From the NCBI GenBank assembly GCA_036245805.1, contig BTRK01000006.1, positions 1,178,001 through 1,242,000 of the forward strand: DNA of 64,000 nt. The letters run 5' to 3'. The stretch is from Pristionchus mayeri. Taxonomy: Eukaryota; Nematoda; Chromadorea; Rhabditida; Neodiplogasteridae. Below are positions 1 through 10,939 of this stretch, one piece after another. The notes under the pieces are model-generated. The model had not been told where the DNA came from. It ran no database searches and saw only the letters and a list, made by a program, of their open reading frames with translations. Position 1 is the stretch's first letter. Every line of letters begins with the position of its first letter. The position numbers were made by a program, and so were the translations under genes.

Positions 1-419
1 ATTTCTTACTGCAAACTTAGGCACTATGTCGGATGCGAATATAGCAGTATAGATCACATGTCAAAGGCGGAATGACGTCATACGCGTGAACTTTATGGTG
101 CAACTGTCTCGCAAAGCGTTATTTTGGTGTGTGAATGCTACCCATCAATTACGGTTGATATATCTGACGAGCTTGCTCTAACTGAATCAACTGAGGAATG
201 ATGATGTCCAGGCAGAGCATCTAAGATAGCAACATAATAAATTATTTTGAGCGGTCTGCAGCAGCAATGCGAAATTTCAACTCGCTATCTGACGATACGT
301 CTGGGTATGAACGTTCATCGAACACGATTATGGCATATTTCGTAATTTGGGCAAGCAAAGAAGAGCTATATTGAGACTATATGAGAGCGTTTGCCTAAAA
401 GTCTAGCAAATCCAAAAGA

Positions 420-1352
420 TTTTGGCACAGCAAAAAAATCCGATTTTTCAACTTTGAGTGATTTGGGGTTCTCAAGGGCGTTGAAGACGATCGGCGTACT
501 CATTTTAAATGTAGAGCTTCCGTTGGCTCCAGACGACGTTGCGTCGAATTCACATTTTGAGGCTTAAAGCAGCTCAATTGAGCGCTAAAATTAGTGAAAC
601 AAGTTTTCTGGGGTGAAATTTAATGGAAAACACGCTCGTATATGTCATTTGTCATGATTTTGTAATTAAAAAATTAAAAAGCCAATTTTTCGCTGATTCA
701 ATCCCGAGCTTAGCAAATACATGGATAGAACCGCCGTGACGAGAGTATTCCAGATCTATATTTTTATCTAATTTGATCATCCAAATTTTGAGAAAACTAA
801 TAAAGAGTGCACTGAAAACAGATTAAAACGCGTAGTTAGGCGAGGCAAGGGCGTGAAACTTCCAGGGGTGTGGAATAGAGGCGGAGGAGGCGACTGCCAG
901 AGGGTCTGAGGTCAGGTGAAGGAGGAAGATCGGACGAGAACAAGCCAAATTAGGCTCAAACAGAGCACTATTTTTAACATTTCTCAAAATTTGGATGACG
1001 TAATTAGATAAAAAATATAGATCTAGAATCTTCTCGTCACGGCGGTTCTATCCATGTATTTGCTAAGCTCGGGATTGAATAAGCGAAAAATTGGCTTTTT
1101 AATTTTTTAATTACAAAATCATGAAAAATGAAATACACGAGCGTGTTCTCCATAAAATTTCACCCCAGAAAACTTGTTTCACTAATTTTAGCGCTCAATT
1201 GAGCTGCTTTAAGCCTCAAAATGTGAATTCGACGCAATGTCGTCTGGAGCCAACGGAAGCTCTACGTGCAAAATGAGTATGCCTATCGTCTCCAGCGCCC
1301 CTGAGAACCCCAAATCACTCAAAATTGGAAAATTGTATTTTTTTGCTGTGCC
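420..1352. repeat. Nested foldback element inside left palindrome arm
   Basis: Bases about 420-803 and 977-1352 form an inverted repeat of about 380 bp around a 170-bp spacer. Some indels and substitutions separate the two halves, so this pair is older than the enclosing palindrome. The mirror copy is at 2990-3922, giving four alternating copies of one module. No coding sequence was recognised in it. Confidence 0.85.
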
Positions 1353-1460
1353 TGGCTCTGATCGATTCTTCGGCAAACGCACTCATATATAGCCTATACA
1401 TATATGTTTAACATTGCAGATTTCGGAAGTATTAATTCGGTCAGAATAATGTATTTTCAG

Positions 1461-1549
1461 TGAATTATCATGGGAACTCGATAGGGACTATATATTTATC
1501 AACTATGAAAACCGACTTGGAGAGGGCGCGTTCGGATTGGTCTTTCAAG
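1461..1549 (+). pseudogene. Inverted duplicate of kinase glycine-loop exon
   Basis: Exact mirror copy, on the plus strand, of kinase exon a at 2793-2881. It encodes the same WELDRDYIF and GEGAFG motifs with a GTGAG donor after it. Only the first 19 or so bases of exon b follow (1689-1707) before the palindrome centre, so this copy is a one-exon remnant. Confidence 0.7.
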
Positions 1550-1723
1550 GTGAGATAAAATGGTGCGTTGCACTTGCTAACTGTCTGAATATACCACCTA
1601 ATCGTATCATATTTTAAAATAGCTTCTTCCAATAAGATGAGGAATAACAGCAGATTACTTCAACATATTGTATTCGGAGTATGCAGGGTTCCTTAGAGAA
1701 GAGCACATAAAGCAAATCAATAC

Positions 1724-2881
1724 CGATGTTTACGTGAGCTCCTAAAATCTTCATTGTCTCGATTTCCTGAAGAAAATCCATCTCCTCTTGTCTGCTCGCC
1801 GTTTCTAGAATATATCGAATTCCCATAATTCCGAACCGGACCTCTCCCAAACAGTGCTTGACCAGTTATACAGGTCGGAGATTGCGCACAACAGTGGTCA
1901 GCCACTGCCCTACACTGGTTGAGAGTGGCAGGATGCTTGCGGACCACTGGTAGGGAAAACCAACATCCACTCCCCGTTGTCCTCGACATATTCAATCGCG
2001 CTAAGAGTACTAGGGATGCCAAATCGGAACGCGGCCTCAAGACGGCCAATAAAGCGATTTGGATGCGAAGCCGGTTTGGAGAATGTATCAAGTCGACGAT
2101 TCGGCATGCTCGTAGGGAGAGAAGGCTCGTAGCCCGACGACGAGCCCTCTCTCCCTTCAAGTCGACGTTGCCGGCTTGGAAGGAGAGATTCGCATGCAAA
2201 TCGCTGAATTTCGTTGGATAGAAACTATCGTGCATTGGAATTTCCTATCAATTTGCATGTTGAAGCAGATATCAAACCGGTCTGAACAATAGATAGAGAG
2301 AGAGAGAGAGGAAAGGAGGCCAGTTTACATGCCACCTAAAGCCGGCTTGAAATAATTAGGCGCCTCTTTTAGCTCGGATCGCCGAGTTCCGAAGCCGATT
2401 CGTCATCCCTAATACTAAATAGTTGAGATACTCTGTATACATGTGAGATAATAATGACTTTTGAAAGAAATAATTATTTTTCGTTCATTCGATGCCATCC
2501 ACAGGTCAGCAATACGACAGCTCACGTTCAGTGACGAGATTCGTTTGTTGGCTATACCGCACCTCTGAGCAGTTTCACCGCCACTGAGTCCTTTATCCTC
2601 GCCGTTCTCATTTCGTGCTTGTGAGCGGATGGAATGTGCTCTTCTCTAAGGAACCCTGCATACTCCGAATACAATATGTTGAAGTAATCTGCTGTTATTC
2701 CTCATCTTATTGGAAGAAGCTATTTTAAAATATGATACGATTAGGTGGTATATTCAGACAGTTAGCAAGTGCAACGCACCATTTTATCTCACCTTGAAAG
2801 ACCAATCCGAACGCGCCCTCTCCAAGTCGGTTTTCATAGTTGATAAATATATAGTCCCTATCGAGTTCCCATGATAATTCA
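1724..2881 (-). pseudogene. Receptor-tyrosine-kinase-like N-lobe fragment (three exons)
   Basis: Three minus-strand exons join in phase. Exon a is 2793-2881; it holds WELDRDYIF and the glycine-rich loop GEGAFGLVF. Exon b is 2563-2655; it ends in VAVKLLR with the beta-3 lysine. Exon c is 1724-1804; it encodes the alpha-C region ETASRQEEMDFLQEIE and then MKILGAHVNI. The three exons have consensus acceptors and donors. This is the pattern of metazoan receptor tyrosine kinases of the nematode KIN-16 type (family knowledge). Downstream of exon c the left palindrome arm begins about 17 bp away, so the hinge, HRD and DFG regions are absent. The catalytic C-lobe is lost and the fragment is very probably non-functional as a kinase. 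Confidence 0.75.
2115..2310. repeat. Short hairpin and GA microsatellite in palindrome centre
   Basis: A 41-bp hairpin at 2115-2155 pairs GGGAGAGAAGGCTCGT with its near-perfect complement. A (GA)n run of about 20 bp lies at 2290-2310. The other centre sequence (1860-2500) shows no further coding signal. Confidence 0.6.
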
Positions 2882-2989
2882 CTGAAAATACATTATTCTG
2901 ACCGAATTAATACTTCCGAAATCTGCAATGTTAAACATATATGTATAGGCTATATATGAGTGCGTTTGCCGAAGAATCGATCAGAGCCA

Positions 2990-3922
2990 GGCACAGCAAA
3001 AAAATACAATTTTCCAATTTTGAGTGATTTGGGGTTCTCAGGGGCGCTGGAGACGATAGGCATACTCATTTTGCACGTAGAGCTTCCGTTGGCTCCAGAC
3101 GACATTGCGTCGAATTCACATTTTGAGGCTTAAAGCAGCTCAATTGAGCGCTAAAATTAGTGAAACAAGTTTTCTGGGGTGAAATTTTATGGAGAACACG
3201 CTCGTGTATTTCATTTTTCATGATTTTGTAATTAAAAAATTAAAAAGCCAATTTTTCGCTTATTCAATCCCGAGCTTAGCAAATACATGGATAGAACCGC
3301 CGTGACGAGAAGATTCTAGATCTATATTTTTTATCTAATTACGTCATCCAAATTTTGAGAAATGTTAAAAATAGTGCTCTGTTTGAGCCTAATTTGGCTT
3401 GTTCTCGTCCGATCTTCCTCCTTCACCTGACCTCAGACCCTCTGGCAGTCGCCTCCTCCGCCTCTATTCCACACCCCTGGAAGTTTCACGCCCTTGCCTC
3501 GCCTAACTACGCGTTTTAATCTGTTTTCAGTGCACTCTTTATTAGTTTTCTCAAAATTTGGATGATCAAATTAGATAAAAATATAGATCTGGAATACTCT
3601 CGTCACGGCGGTTCTATCCATGTATTTGCTAAGCTCGGGATTGAATCAGCGAAAAATTGGCTTTTTAATTTTTTAATTACAAAATCATGACAAATGACAT
3701 ATACGAGCGTGTTTTCCATTAAATTTCACCCCAGAAAACTTGTTTCACTAATTTTAGCGCTCAATTGAGCTGCTTTAAGCCTCAAAATGTGAATTCGACG
3801 CAACGTCGTCTGGAGCCAACGGAAGCTCTACATTTAAAATGAGTACGCCGATCGTCTTCAACGCCCTTGAGAACCCCAAATCACTCAAAGTTGAAAAATC
3901 GGATTTTTTTGCTGTGCCAAAA
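2990..3922. repeat. Nested foldback element inside right palindrome arm
   Basis: Mirror image of 420-1352: half-modules 2990-3365 and 3539-3922 in inverted orientation. It differs little from the left-arm copy, as expected if the whole segment was duplicated after the foldback had inserted. Confidence 0.85.
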
Positions 3923-4365
3923 TCTTTTGGATTTGCTAGACTTTTAGGCAAACGCTCTCATATAGTCTCAATATAGCTCTTCTTTGCTTGCCCAAATTAC
4001 GAAATAAGCCATAATCGTGTTCGATGAACGTTCATACCCAGACGTATCGTCAGATAGCGAGTTGAAATTTCGCATTGCTGCTGCAGACCGCTCAAAATAA
4101 TTTATTATGTTGCTATCTTAGATGCTCTGCCTGGACATCATCATTCCTCAGTTGATTCAGTTAGAGCAAGCTCGTCAGATATATCAACCGTAATTGATGG
4201 GTAGCATTCACACACCAAAATAACGCTTTGCGAGACAGTTGCACCATAAAGTTCACGCGTATGACGTCATTCCGCCTTTGACATGTGATCTATACTGCTA
4301 TATTCGCATCCGACATAGTGCCTAAGTTTGCAGTAAGAAATTAATGCTTGCAACTCAACCGTTTC

Positions 4366-4455
4366 GGCACTAGGTCGGATGGGAACTACGACGTCATGCC
4401 GCCTTTGGTGTATCAAAGGCGGAATGACGTCATAGCTATCATCCGACGTAGTGCC
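4366..4455. mobile_element. Hairpin MITE, GCACTAGGTCGGATG family
   Basis: An almost fully palindromic unit of about 90 bp with ends GGCACTAGGTCGGATG and CATCCGACGTAGTGCC and inner arms GACGTCATGCCGCCTTTG. Relatives lie at 8724-8797, 9509-9566, 10756-10830, 25094-25182, 25398-25475 and, more degraded, 28509-28589 and 29891-29940. It has no coding capacity. Confidence 0.8.
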
Positions 4456-4564
4456 ACCGTTGCTGTGCTTCGGGCGACGATGCACCGCCGCCACACCGCT
4501 ACTGCAGCAATCACGGCAGCCACCAGCAGGACCAGCAGGAGCAGCGTTGCGATGCCAATGCCCG

Positions 4565-6674
4565 CATACCACCACGGACTACATTATAGTTATGTACAAG
4601 CACACTCTTCCATCTCTATATGTCCAGAGTGAAATGAAGAATCGGAAACAAGGGCGGCGAACAATAATACACACCTCTTTGACGATTCTTCGGCAGTCTC
4701 ATCGATGGCTCTGAAAAAGATGTTGAAGATGTCGATAGAAAAAAAGTATGCGATATTTCTCGAGCAGTATTTTCAAATCTGAACCAATTTCAGAAGCAAT
4801 TGTGAGATCTGAGATAAATTCAAGGTTACTACTACTGTGAGTGTTCTTTTTAAATTTGTTCACCGAATGTTTTGTTTTTCGAGCAGCACGTTTTGACTTT
4901 CAATGCACTTATAGGCCAAATTACAAATTTTGCTGGAAATATTTTTTTAAATGTTGTAATCATAGTTGCCCACCACTGGCGGCGGCAAGTGGGGTAGTGC
5001 TCATAGACGTGGTCATGGTCAAAAAATCTATGGTAGGTGATGGGTAGGTCAAGATTAAGTACTGTACCAATTAATAGTACAGTACTTCCTGATACCGTAT
5101 ATAGCTACCGTAACCCTGATTACCGCGAACTGATTTTTTCAAAAGGTTTTGTATTACAACCATAGTTGCCCACGCTGCCGGCGACACCCATGACCCCCTA
5201 TTCATGGATGAGCACTACCCATAGTTGCCCAGAGCTAGCGCGGCTTGCCCACCCCCCTGCCACCCATGAACCCCGGGTCATGGTCTTTTGCCCACCCCCC
5301 TGCCACCCATGAACCCCGGGTCATGGTCTTTTGCCCACCCCCCTGCCACCCATGAACCCCGGGTCATGGTCGAAAAATCGATGGTAGGTCATGGGTAGGT
5401 CAAGATTAAGTACTATACCAATCAATATTACAGTACTTCCTGATATCGTATATAGCTACCGTAACCCTGATTACCGCGAACTGTTTTTTCAAAAATTGAA
5501 AATACCGTACCCTAATTAAAAAATAAAAGTACCGTAACCAATCGATAGTACAGTACCACCAGATACCGTATCCCACTACCGTAACCCCGACGATCGCGAA
5601 CTAATTTTATTTTTAAGATGTCCTGGTGACGTGCACAATCGGCCTGGTGTCGTGAACGATCGATTGTACAGTACCCAACTGACTACCGTAACCCAGTTCC
5701 GTGGGTCAGATCTAGTTCCTTGGGTCAAACATTTTTCTAAAAATCCAAAATCATTTTATAAAAATCCTAAATCGATCATAAATTGGTTCTACACTAATTA
5801 GAGTTACGGTGGGATACTTCAAAATAATTTTATTATAGATTTAGAATATTTAGAAAAATGTTAGACCCAAGGAACTAGATCTGACCCACGGAACTGGGTT
5901 ACGGTAGTCAGTTGGGTACTGTACAATCGATCGTTCACGACACCAGGCCGATTGTGCACGTCACCAGGACATCTTAAAAATAAAATTAGTTCGCGATCGT
6001 CGGGGTTACGGTAGTGGGATACGGTATCTGGTGGTACTGTACTATCGATTGGTTACGGTACTTTTATTTTTTAATTAGGGTACGGTATTTTCAATTTTTG
6101 AAAAAACAGTTCGCGGTAATCAGGGTTACGGTAGCTATATACGGTATCAGGAAGTACTGTACTATTAATTGGTACAGTACTTAATCTTGACCTACCCATC
6201 ACCTACCATAGATTTTTTGACCATGACCACGTCTATGAGCACTACCCCACTTGCCGCCGCCAGTGGTGGGCAACTATGATTACAACATTTAAAAAAATAT
6301 TTCCAGCAAAATTTGTAATTTGGCCTATAAGTGCATTGAAAGTCAAAACGTGCTGCTCGAAAAACAAAACATTCGGTGAACAAATTTAAAAAGAACACTC
6401 ACAGTAGTAGTAACCTTGAATTTATCTCAGATCTCACAATTGCTTCTGAAATTGGTTCAGATTTGAAAATACTGCTCGAGAAATATCGCATACTTTTTTT
6501 CTATCGACATCTTCAACATCTTTTTCAGAGCCATCGATGAGACTGCCGAAGAATCGTCAAAGAGGTGTGTATTATTGTTCGCCGCCCTTGTTTCCGATTC
6601 TTCATTTCACTCTGGACATATAGAGATGGAAGAGTGTGCTTGTACATAACTATAATGTAGTCCGTGGTGGTATG
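4565..6674. repeat. Second large palindrome with an internal duplication
   Basis: The outer parts pair perfectly (positions sum to 11239; for example 4841-5047 mirrors 6192-6398). The inner parts (5461-5740 against 5848-6130) pair with an offset of 351 bp, because the left arm holds an extra segment, about 5108-5458. The sequence is rich in TACCGTA/GGTACTGTA motifs. No gene was recognised. The ORFs that can be drawn in it are mirror images without family similarity. Confidence 0.9.
5247..5372. repeat. 43-bp tandem repeat, three copies
   Basis: Three consecutive units beginning GCCCACCCCCCTGCCACCCA at 5247, 5290 and 5333, the last one diverging after about 38 bp. They lie inside the 351-bp segment present only in the left arm of the palindrome. 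Confidence 0.85.
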
Positions 6675-6813
6675 GTACCCTTCCCCAGTAACTCCAGTGT
6701 GTTTCACAGTAAGTTCCCTAAGTGCCAAAAACGCTTCTTCAGTGAACGTTCGGCAGAAGGGACCATGTTTTGGTTATGTGATCATCCGACCTAGTGCCGG
6801 TTTGACTTGACAT

Positions 6814-6925
6814 TAGTGATGCCAAATCGGCGCGCGCTCTCCTCGTTTCACACGCTCTCTCGCCGGTCAGACAGAGCGAGAGAGCGTGTGAAACGAGGAG
6901 AGCGCATGCCGTTTTGTCATCACTA
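6814..6925. mobile_element. Hairpin MITE, TAGTGATG family (CTCTCTCG core)
   Basis: Palindrome with ends TAGTGATG and CATCACTA, arms GCTCTCCTCGTTTCACACG and a central CTCTCTCGCCGGTC loop. It is flanked by TA. Relatives: 11982-12093 and 16721-16825. Confidence 0.85.
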
Positions 6926-8059
6926 CTTGATATACCCACGGCACTTGGAGTTGATTTGCTTCGATTTTGACAGCCCGCGAACGAGCGGAATTGGACAGGC
7001 CAAACATCTTCTCACTCACAGTGGAAATCTCGTCAAGATCGTTACTGAAGAACAATTGCATAACTATTTGCAATTATATAATGGTTGACAACGCATAGTC
7101 CAATGTGAGCATTCTTCTAAACTTACACTCTCACCCTACTCGCAGATTAGCTGGATTTCACCTTAGTCTTGCGAAACGGCTATTATAATACTATATGTAA
7201 ATAATTATTGTACTAAGTGTAAGTGAAAACTTACTGGTCAACTCTGGAGAGTACATCCAGCAAGCAATCATTATTGAGTCCCGAAAAATTATCCTGAAAA
7301 GTGTGCAAATTTGAAAATTTCTGTTTTTATTTTGTTAATTTCATTTATTTTTATTTTTTAAAATTTCAATATTTCTCTCATGGCTTTAAAGATTTAGCGA
7401 AAATGATATTAAATTATGGTGTAATATTTATAGAAACTGATTTATTTATAAATTCTCACCATTTATCGCTGCGTTTTTGGGAGCGTAATCAACCTCCGTT
7501 TCTAGTGATCGTCATAAAAAAGGAAGAAGTCCTGAAAATACGACAGAATTGAGTTAATGTGTACTAATAACATGAGGAAATACGGAAAAGAGCATGAAAG
7601 AAGTGAAACTAGGGGGAGCGCGAATCATTTTAATGGGAATGCTCAAGAACACGACGCGTTAGCGGCCGCGGCGCGTTCTCTGTTTGTGGTTGGGGCACGA
7701 TAAATATTTGCTAAAAGAAGTAGGTAAAATCGGGTTATTCTCCCAACATCGATTCGCCCTGCACTTGGAAACTTTCACGTATACACTTTTCATGCCCAAA
7801 ATGTTGGGTTTTCGAAAAACCTGTGTAACAGCAGCATTCTCTTGGACTCTTAAAGAACGTATACCACGAAAAATGCTAAATCAACCATATTTGTGAGAAG
7901 AAAAGAGGACATAAATCCGATTATGAATCATATTATCAGAAGTGACGCAAATGATTCATTTGTTTTTTGTATACGCTTAAAATTCGTTGAAAAATCTCAG
8001 ACTCGTTGCTAGTTGGTCTTCTTTAAATTCTTGAAACGAGAACGCGTGGGGCTAGAGAG
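6926..8059. other. Interval with no assignable gene
   Basis: Short open frames exist (for example 7684-7896 plus), but none shows a recognisable family, consistent splice sites or a neighbouring exon. A minus-strand stretch near 6940-7050 has weak coding-like character (see rejected items). The sequence is AT-rich with no large repeat. Confidence 0.5.
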
Positions 8060-8153
8060 AGAAATGGCCTGACTCTCTTCAGTTTGCACGCTCTCTCGCC
8101 GGATAGAGAGACGAGAGAGCGTGCAAACTGAAGAGAGTCAGACGATTGCTCGC
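8060..8153. mobile_element. Hairpin MITE, GTCTGACTCTCTTC family (CTCTCTCG core)
   Basis: Perfectly paired arms CTGACTCTCTTCAGTTTGCA and complement around CGCTCTCTCGCCGG. Relatives with the same layout: 9357-9450, 10035-10127, 25805-25893, 26524-26617, 33530-33624 (and its two duplicates) and 53897-53993. Confidence 0.85.
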
Positions 8154-8224
8154 TAGAGGGAACGTTGAGAAGAACTCTTACACTGGGACACTGAGGTGCA
8201 TGCCAACTTCCCCGATCATTACAC

Positions 8225-8407
8225 AATCTCACTCTCTAACTCTCTGGAGAATCAGAGACATCCCACCAATCTGCTGCTGCCCCCGAAGCCCCACCTCAAC
8301 ACCGACTCTCCAAAACGTCGGACATCTGCCAAACTCTAACTGAGATTTCTCCCTACGACTCGTTGCTTGCTCCTGGCGGATAAATAAATTGAAATTGAAA
8401 TTACAAT
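8225..8407 (+). mobile_element. Retroelement 3' end with TTGAAA tail (putative)
   Basis: The segment ends GGATAAATAAATTGAAATTG followed by further TTGAAA-like units. The same terminal motif occurs at 37355-37391, and (TTGAAA)n-type tails also end segments at 9716-9745 and, in reverse, 25614-25645. This is what 3' ends of a SINE or non-LTR family look like. No body sequence is shared clearly enough to define the family. Confidence 0.4.
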
Positions 8408-8723
8408 TGAGACATGATCGGGTGAATACTTGGCATTTCTCTAACGGAGCACTACGAAAATAACCAATTGAATGTACCTTCCGAAACACGACAACATGAG
8501 AGATATATTTAAGCGGGATATCCATTGCACAATCAAGAGGAATCGGGCCCGAAAATGTAGCACGAATCTTCCTTCTTCACGAACATCCGGTCGCCTTCTT
8601 TGCATCCGAAGGCTCTCGAGAATTCGGGCATGAGCGAGAATTCGCCATTAATTCTGATATTATTCGCAGAATGCGAATCGTCGAGCGCAGCCTCTTGAGT
8701 TCGCTCTTCCTAAGAGCATGTCG

Positions 8724-8797
8724 GCACTTGATCGGATGAGAACTATGACGGCATGCCGCCTTTGATATGACGTCATAGTTCTCATCCGATCTAGTGC
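8724..8797. mobile_element. Hairpin MITE, GCACTAGGTCGGATG family
   Basis: Inverted arms GATCGGATGAGAACTATGAC and complement. It lies about 14 bp upstream of the last exon of the M13 pseudogene. Confidence 0.75.
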
Positions 8798-8963
8798 TGC
8801 ATTATATTCTGGTTTTCATGGAACCATGTCATATGACAAACCACAGGAAGGTAATCAATACAGAACCGTCCTTCAGTATGATCACGTATTTCAAAAAATG
8901 CCAATGACGATTCGGTGAAAATACTGGAGAAGCGTACTGTTTGCTTTTCATTTGGTGGGTTGT

Positions 8964-9226
8964 CTCTGGTTTCTCCCAACCAGTTGCTGGGGAACCCGCC
9001 AGCAACTGGTCAGAGCACTCGTTACCAACTGATCACTGGTTAGCAACTGGTTAGCCTAAGCTCCGCCCACTCCAACTGGTTAACAACTGGTTAACAACTG
9101 GTTAACCAGTTCGAATGGGCGGAGCTTAGGCTAACCAGTTGCAAACCAGTGCCTTGACCAGTTGGTAACCAGTGCTCTGACCAGTTGTTGGCGGGTTCCC
9201 CAGCAACTGGTTGGGAGAAACCAGAG
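8964..9226. mobile_element. 263-bp palindromic MITE rich in CCAGTTG repeats
   Basis: Ends CTCTGGTTTCTCCCAACCAG and complement pair across the element. Inner arms hold repeated AACTGGTTA and TAAGCTCCGCCCA blocks. It is the only copy recognised here and sits in an M13 intron. Confidence 0.85.
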
Positions 9227-9356
9227 TTAAATCCACCGAGCACCCATATCTTCTCTTACGTCTCTATCACATCATGCGCTGGCCACGTAGTAGAAGTAGG
9301 CCTGTTCGAGAGTCGCGTCAAGACCGTCCATTACCTCGTTCTGCAATGCAATCAAT

Positions 9357-9450
9357 GAGCAATAGTCTGACTCTCTCTAAACCACACGCTCTCTCGCCGG
9401 TCAGAGTGAGCGAGAGAGCGTGCAAACTGATGAGAGCCAGACGATTGCTC
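9357..9450. mobile_element. Hairpin MITE, GTCTGACTCTCTTC family
   Basis: Ends GAGCAATAGTCTGAC and GTCAGACGATTGCTC-like, core CGCTCTCTCGCCGGTCAGAG. It lies just upstream of M13 exon 9244-9340. Confidence 0.8.
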
Positions 9451-9508
9451 ATCTTTGGAGACTTGATTATGAGTTCGAGAGACGATTACGCGTGCACACT
9501 ATACAACG

Positions 9509-9566
9509 GCACTAGGTCGGATGGGAACTATCACGGCATGCCGCCTTTGATATCCGACCTAGTACC
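9509..9566. mobile_element. Truncated GCACTAGGTCGGATG-family MITE
   Basis: One full arm (GGCACTAGGTCGGATGGGAA to CCGCCTTTGATAT) followed directly by only the outer end of the second arm (TCCGACCTAGTACC). This is an internal deletion derivative. Confidence 0.7.
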
Positions 9567-9960
9567 TATTCAACTCATTGAGGGGGGAGGGACTCGGATT
9601 TTTAGACATGCTGTTAGTGACCTTTGGGGCGTTAGATTCGAGGTGGCCAATGTATGCAACGCCACCGCAAGCTATCGAAGTCTACCGTTACATTTCCCCT
9701 ATACCTGGATGATGAAGAATTGAAATTGAAATTAAAACTGAAATACCGCTCACCAGTTGCTCATCACCGTATAAATCGTGCAGAATCGTGAAGCTGTACA
9801 AGATCCGGTTTGATTCGATATCTGGCGCATCTTCGTTGAACGTGCGGCTGCCACTCCATCTCAATTTTGAATCGAGTTATCATTAGTTGGCAGAATGCCA
9901 AAGAAGTTTGAAGGGAACGGACATGCGGGAATTCAAATATATTGAGGATATGTCAAAAAA

Positions 9961-10032
9961 CATTGGGCTCGAATCGAACCCCAACCTCCCCATCATATGG
10001 AGGCTGCTCTACCGCTGAACTAACAACCGATG
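9961..10032 (-). tRNA. tRNA-like sequence, degenerate (pseudo-tRNA or SINE head)
   Basis: The 72-nt minus strand carries an A-box-like D arm (GTTCAGCGGTAGAGC, stem pairs intact) and a B-box-like GGTTCGATTCG. The T stem and acceptor stem are mispaired, and the anticodon stem CCTCC/GGAGG closes a 9-nt loop, so no reliable anticodon can be read. It directly abuts a hairpin MITE. A tRNA pseudogene or the tRNA-derived head of a SINE fits better than a working tRNA. Confidence 0.35.
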
Positions 10033-10034
10033 GG

Positions 10035-10127
10035 GAGAAATGGTCTGACTATCTTCAGTTTGAACGCTCTCTCGTCTCTCTGACCGGCGAGAGAGCGTGC
10101 AAACTTAAGAGAGCCAAACCATTGCTC
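10035..10127. mobile_element. Hairpin MITE, GTCTGACTCTCTTC family
   Basis: Arms TCTGACTATCTTCAGTTTG and CAAACTTAAGAGAGCCAAA around CTCTCTCGTCTCTCTGACCG. A half copy of the same family (TTTGGAGAGAGCGAGACCAT) lies at about 10300-10335. Confidence 0.8.
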
Positions 10128-10755
10128 CCGATGGGTGTCTATCCTCCTAGATCGCGCAATGATCTTTGGAGGGTGGGCTATATCATGATTATGACAGCGT
10201 CAAAGTTGAGCATTGCTGACACTCCTTCATTAAATAATCTAAATTCGAATCAAATATAAGTGTGTCAACATAGTGAAGATACCTGAAAATAACGTTGAGA
10301 GTGTGCGGTTTGGAGAGAGCGAGACCATTGCTCGCAAACTTTGAACATTGCTTATGCAAAACCACTACCCGTTTGTTTGAGAAATACAGATCGTTGAAAT
10401 CGCGATTAATCTTGAGTATGTACGTTACGTTCTTGTCGTGTTCGTCAAGGTCATGACGAATTTGAATGCGCTCCACCCTTTTCTTGAATTGTTCTCGAAT
10501 GTAGTTTGTATCATTGTCGTGGAGCCATTTTGATGTCTGCATCGATTAGTTAAAAACGAAAAAACAACAACAATACCTCAATGTATTCAATCATTTTCGT
10601 TTTCATAATTTCAGCAATGTCGCTAATATTGTGAAAATTCGAGAATGAGCTGTTCGATTGCACAAATTCAATCATTTCAGCGCGCGATAGGAGTGCATTG
10701 AAGAATTCAACAGCATGATGTCAATTAATTTAGAATAATTAAGAATGCATTTATC

Positions 10756-10939
10756 GGTACTAGGATTAGAACTATGGCGTCATGTCGCCTTTGCTATATC
10801 TTGACGCCATAGTTCTCGTTCGTCCAGTAGAGTTCGAGAAATGATACCACGGTCTCTACATTCAATGCACTCTCTCGCCCATCGACCGGTCTAGAGAGTG
10901 TGTAGAATGAAGAGACGGCGATCAGAATTACGAACTCTA
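10756..10939. mobile_element. Two abutting hairpin MITEs
   Basis: 10756-10830 is a GCACTAGGTCGGATG-family unit (arms AACTATGGCGTCA). It runs directly into 10828-10939, a TAGAGTTCG-family hairpin with ends TAGAGTTCGAGAA and TTACGAACTCTA and the same CTCTCTCG core. The pair lies in an intron of the M13 pseudogene immediately after its fifth exon. Related TAGAGTTCG units: 40887-40990, 60297-60410 and a half copy at about 63048-63113. Confidence 0.8.

Larger units (their letters stand above)
1..4341. repeat. 4.3-kb near-perfect palindrome (inverted duplication)
   Basis: Bases 1-1707 are the reverse complement of 2635-4341 (paired positions sum to 4342), apparently almost without mismatch, around a 927-bp unpaired centre. 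The left edge of the window may cut the element. The outermost about 85 bp of each arm contain half of the GCACTA.GTCGGATG MITE family seen elsewhere here. Each arm carries a nested foldback element and a copy of a kinase exon, so the structure is an inverted genomic duplication rather than a simple transposon. Near-identity of the arms suggests a recent origin or ongoing gene conversion (inference). Confidence 0.93.

Noticed and set aside
1919..2235. Open frames of 100 and 172 codons on opposite strands in the palindrome centre
   Set aside because: Low-complexity Arg/Ser-rich translation over a hairpin; the kinase exons on the minus strand explain the nearby coding signal better.
4841..6398. 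Identical 68-codon frames on opposite strands
   Set aside because: Product of the palindrome; no start context, splice sites or family.
6925..7073. Minus-strand KMFGLSNSARSRAV and LQVPW, resembling a kinase activation loop (FGLS ... PW)
   Set aside because: No DFG, no adjoining kinase exon in order, and splice sites are unclear; it lies upstream of the kinase N-lobe fragment, the wrong order for one gene.
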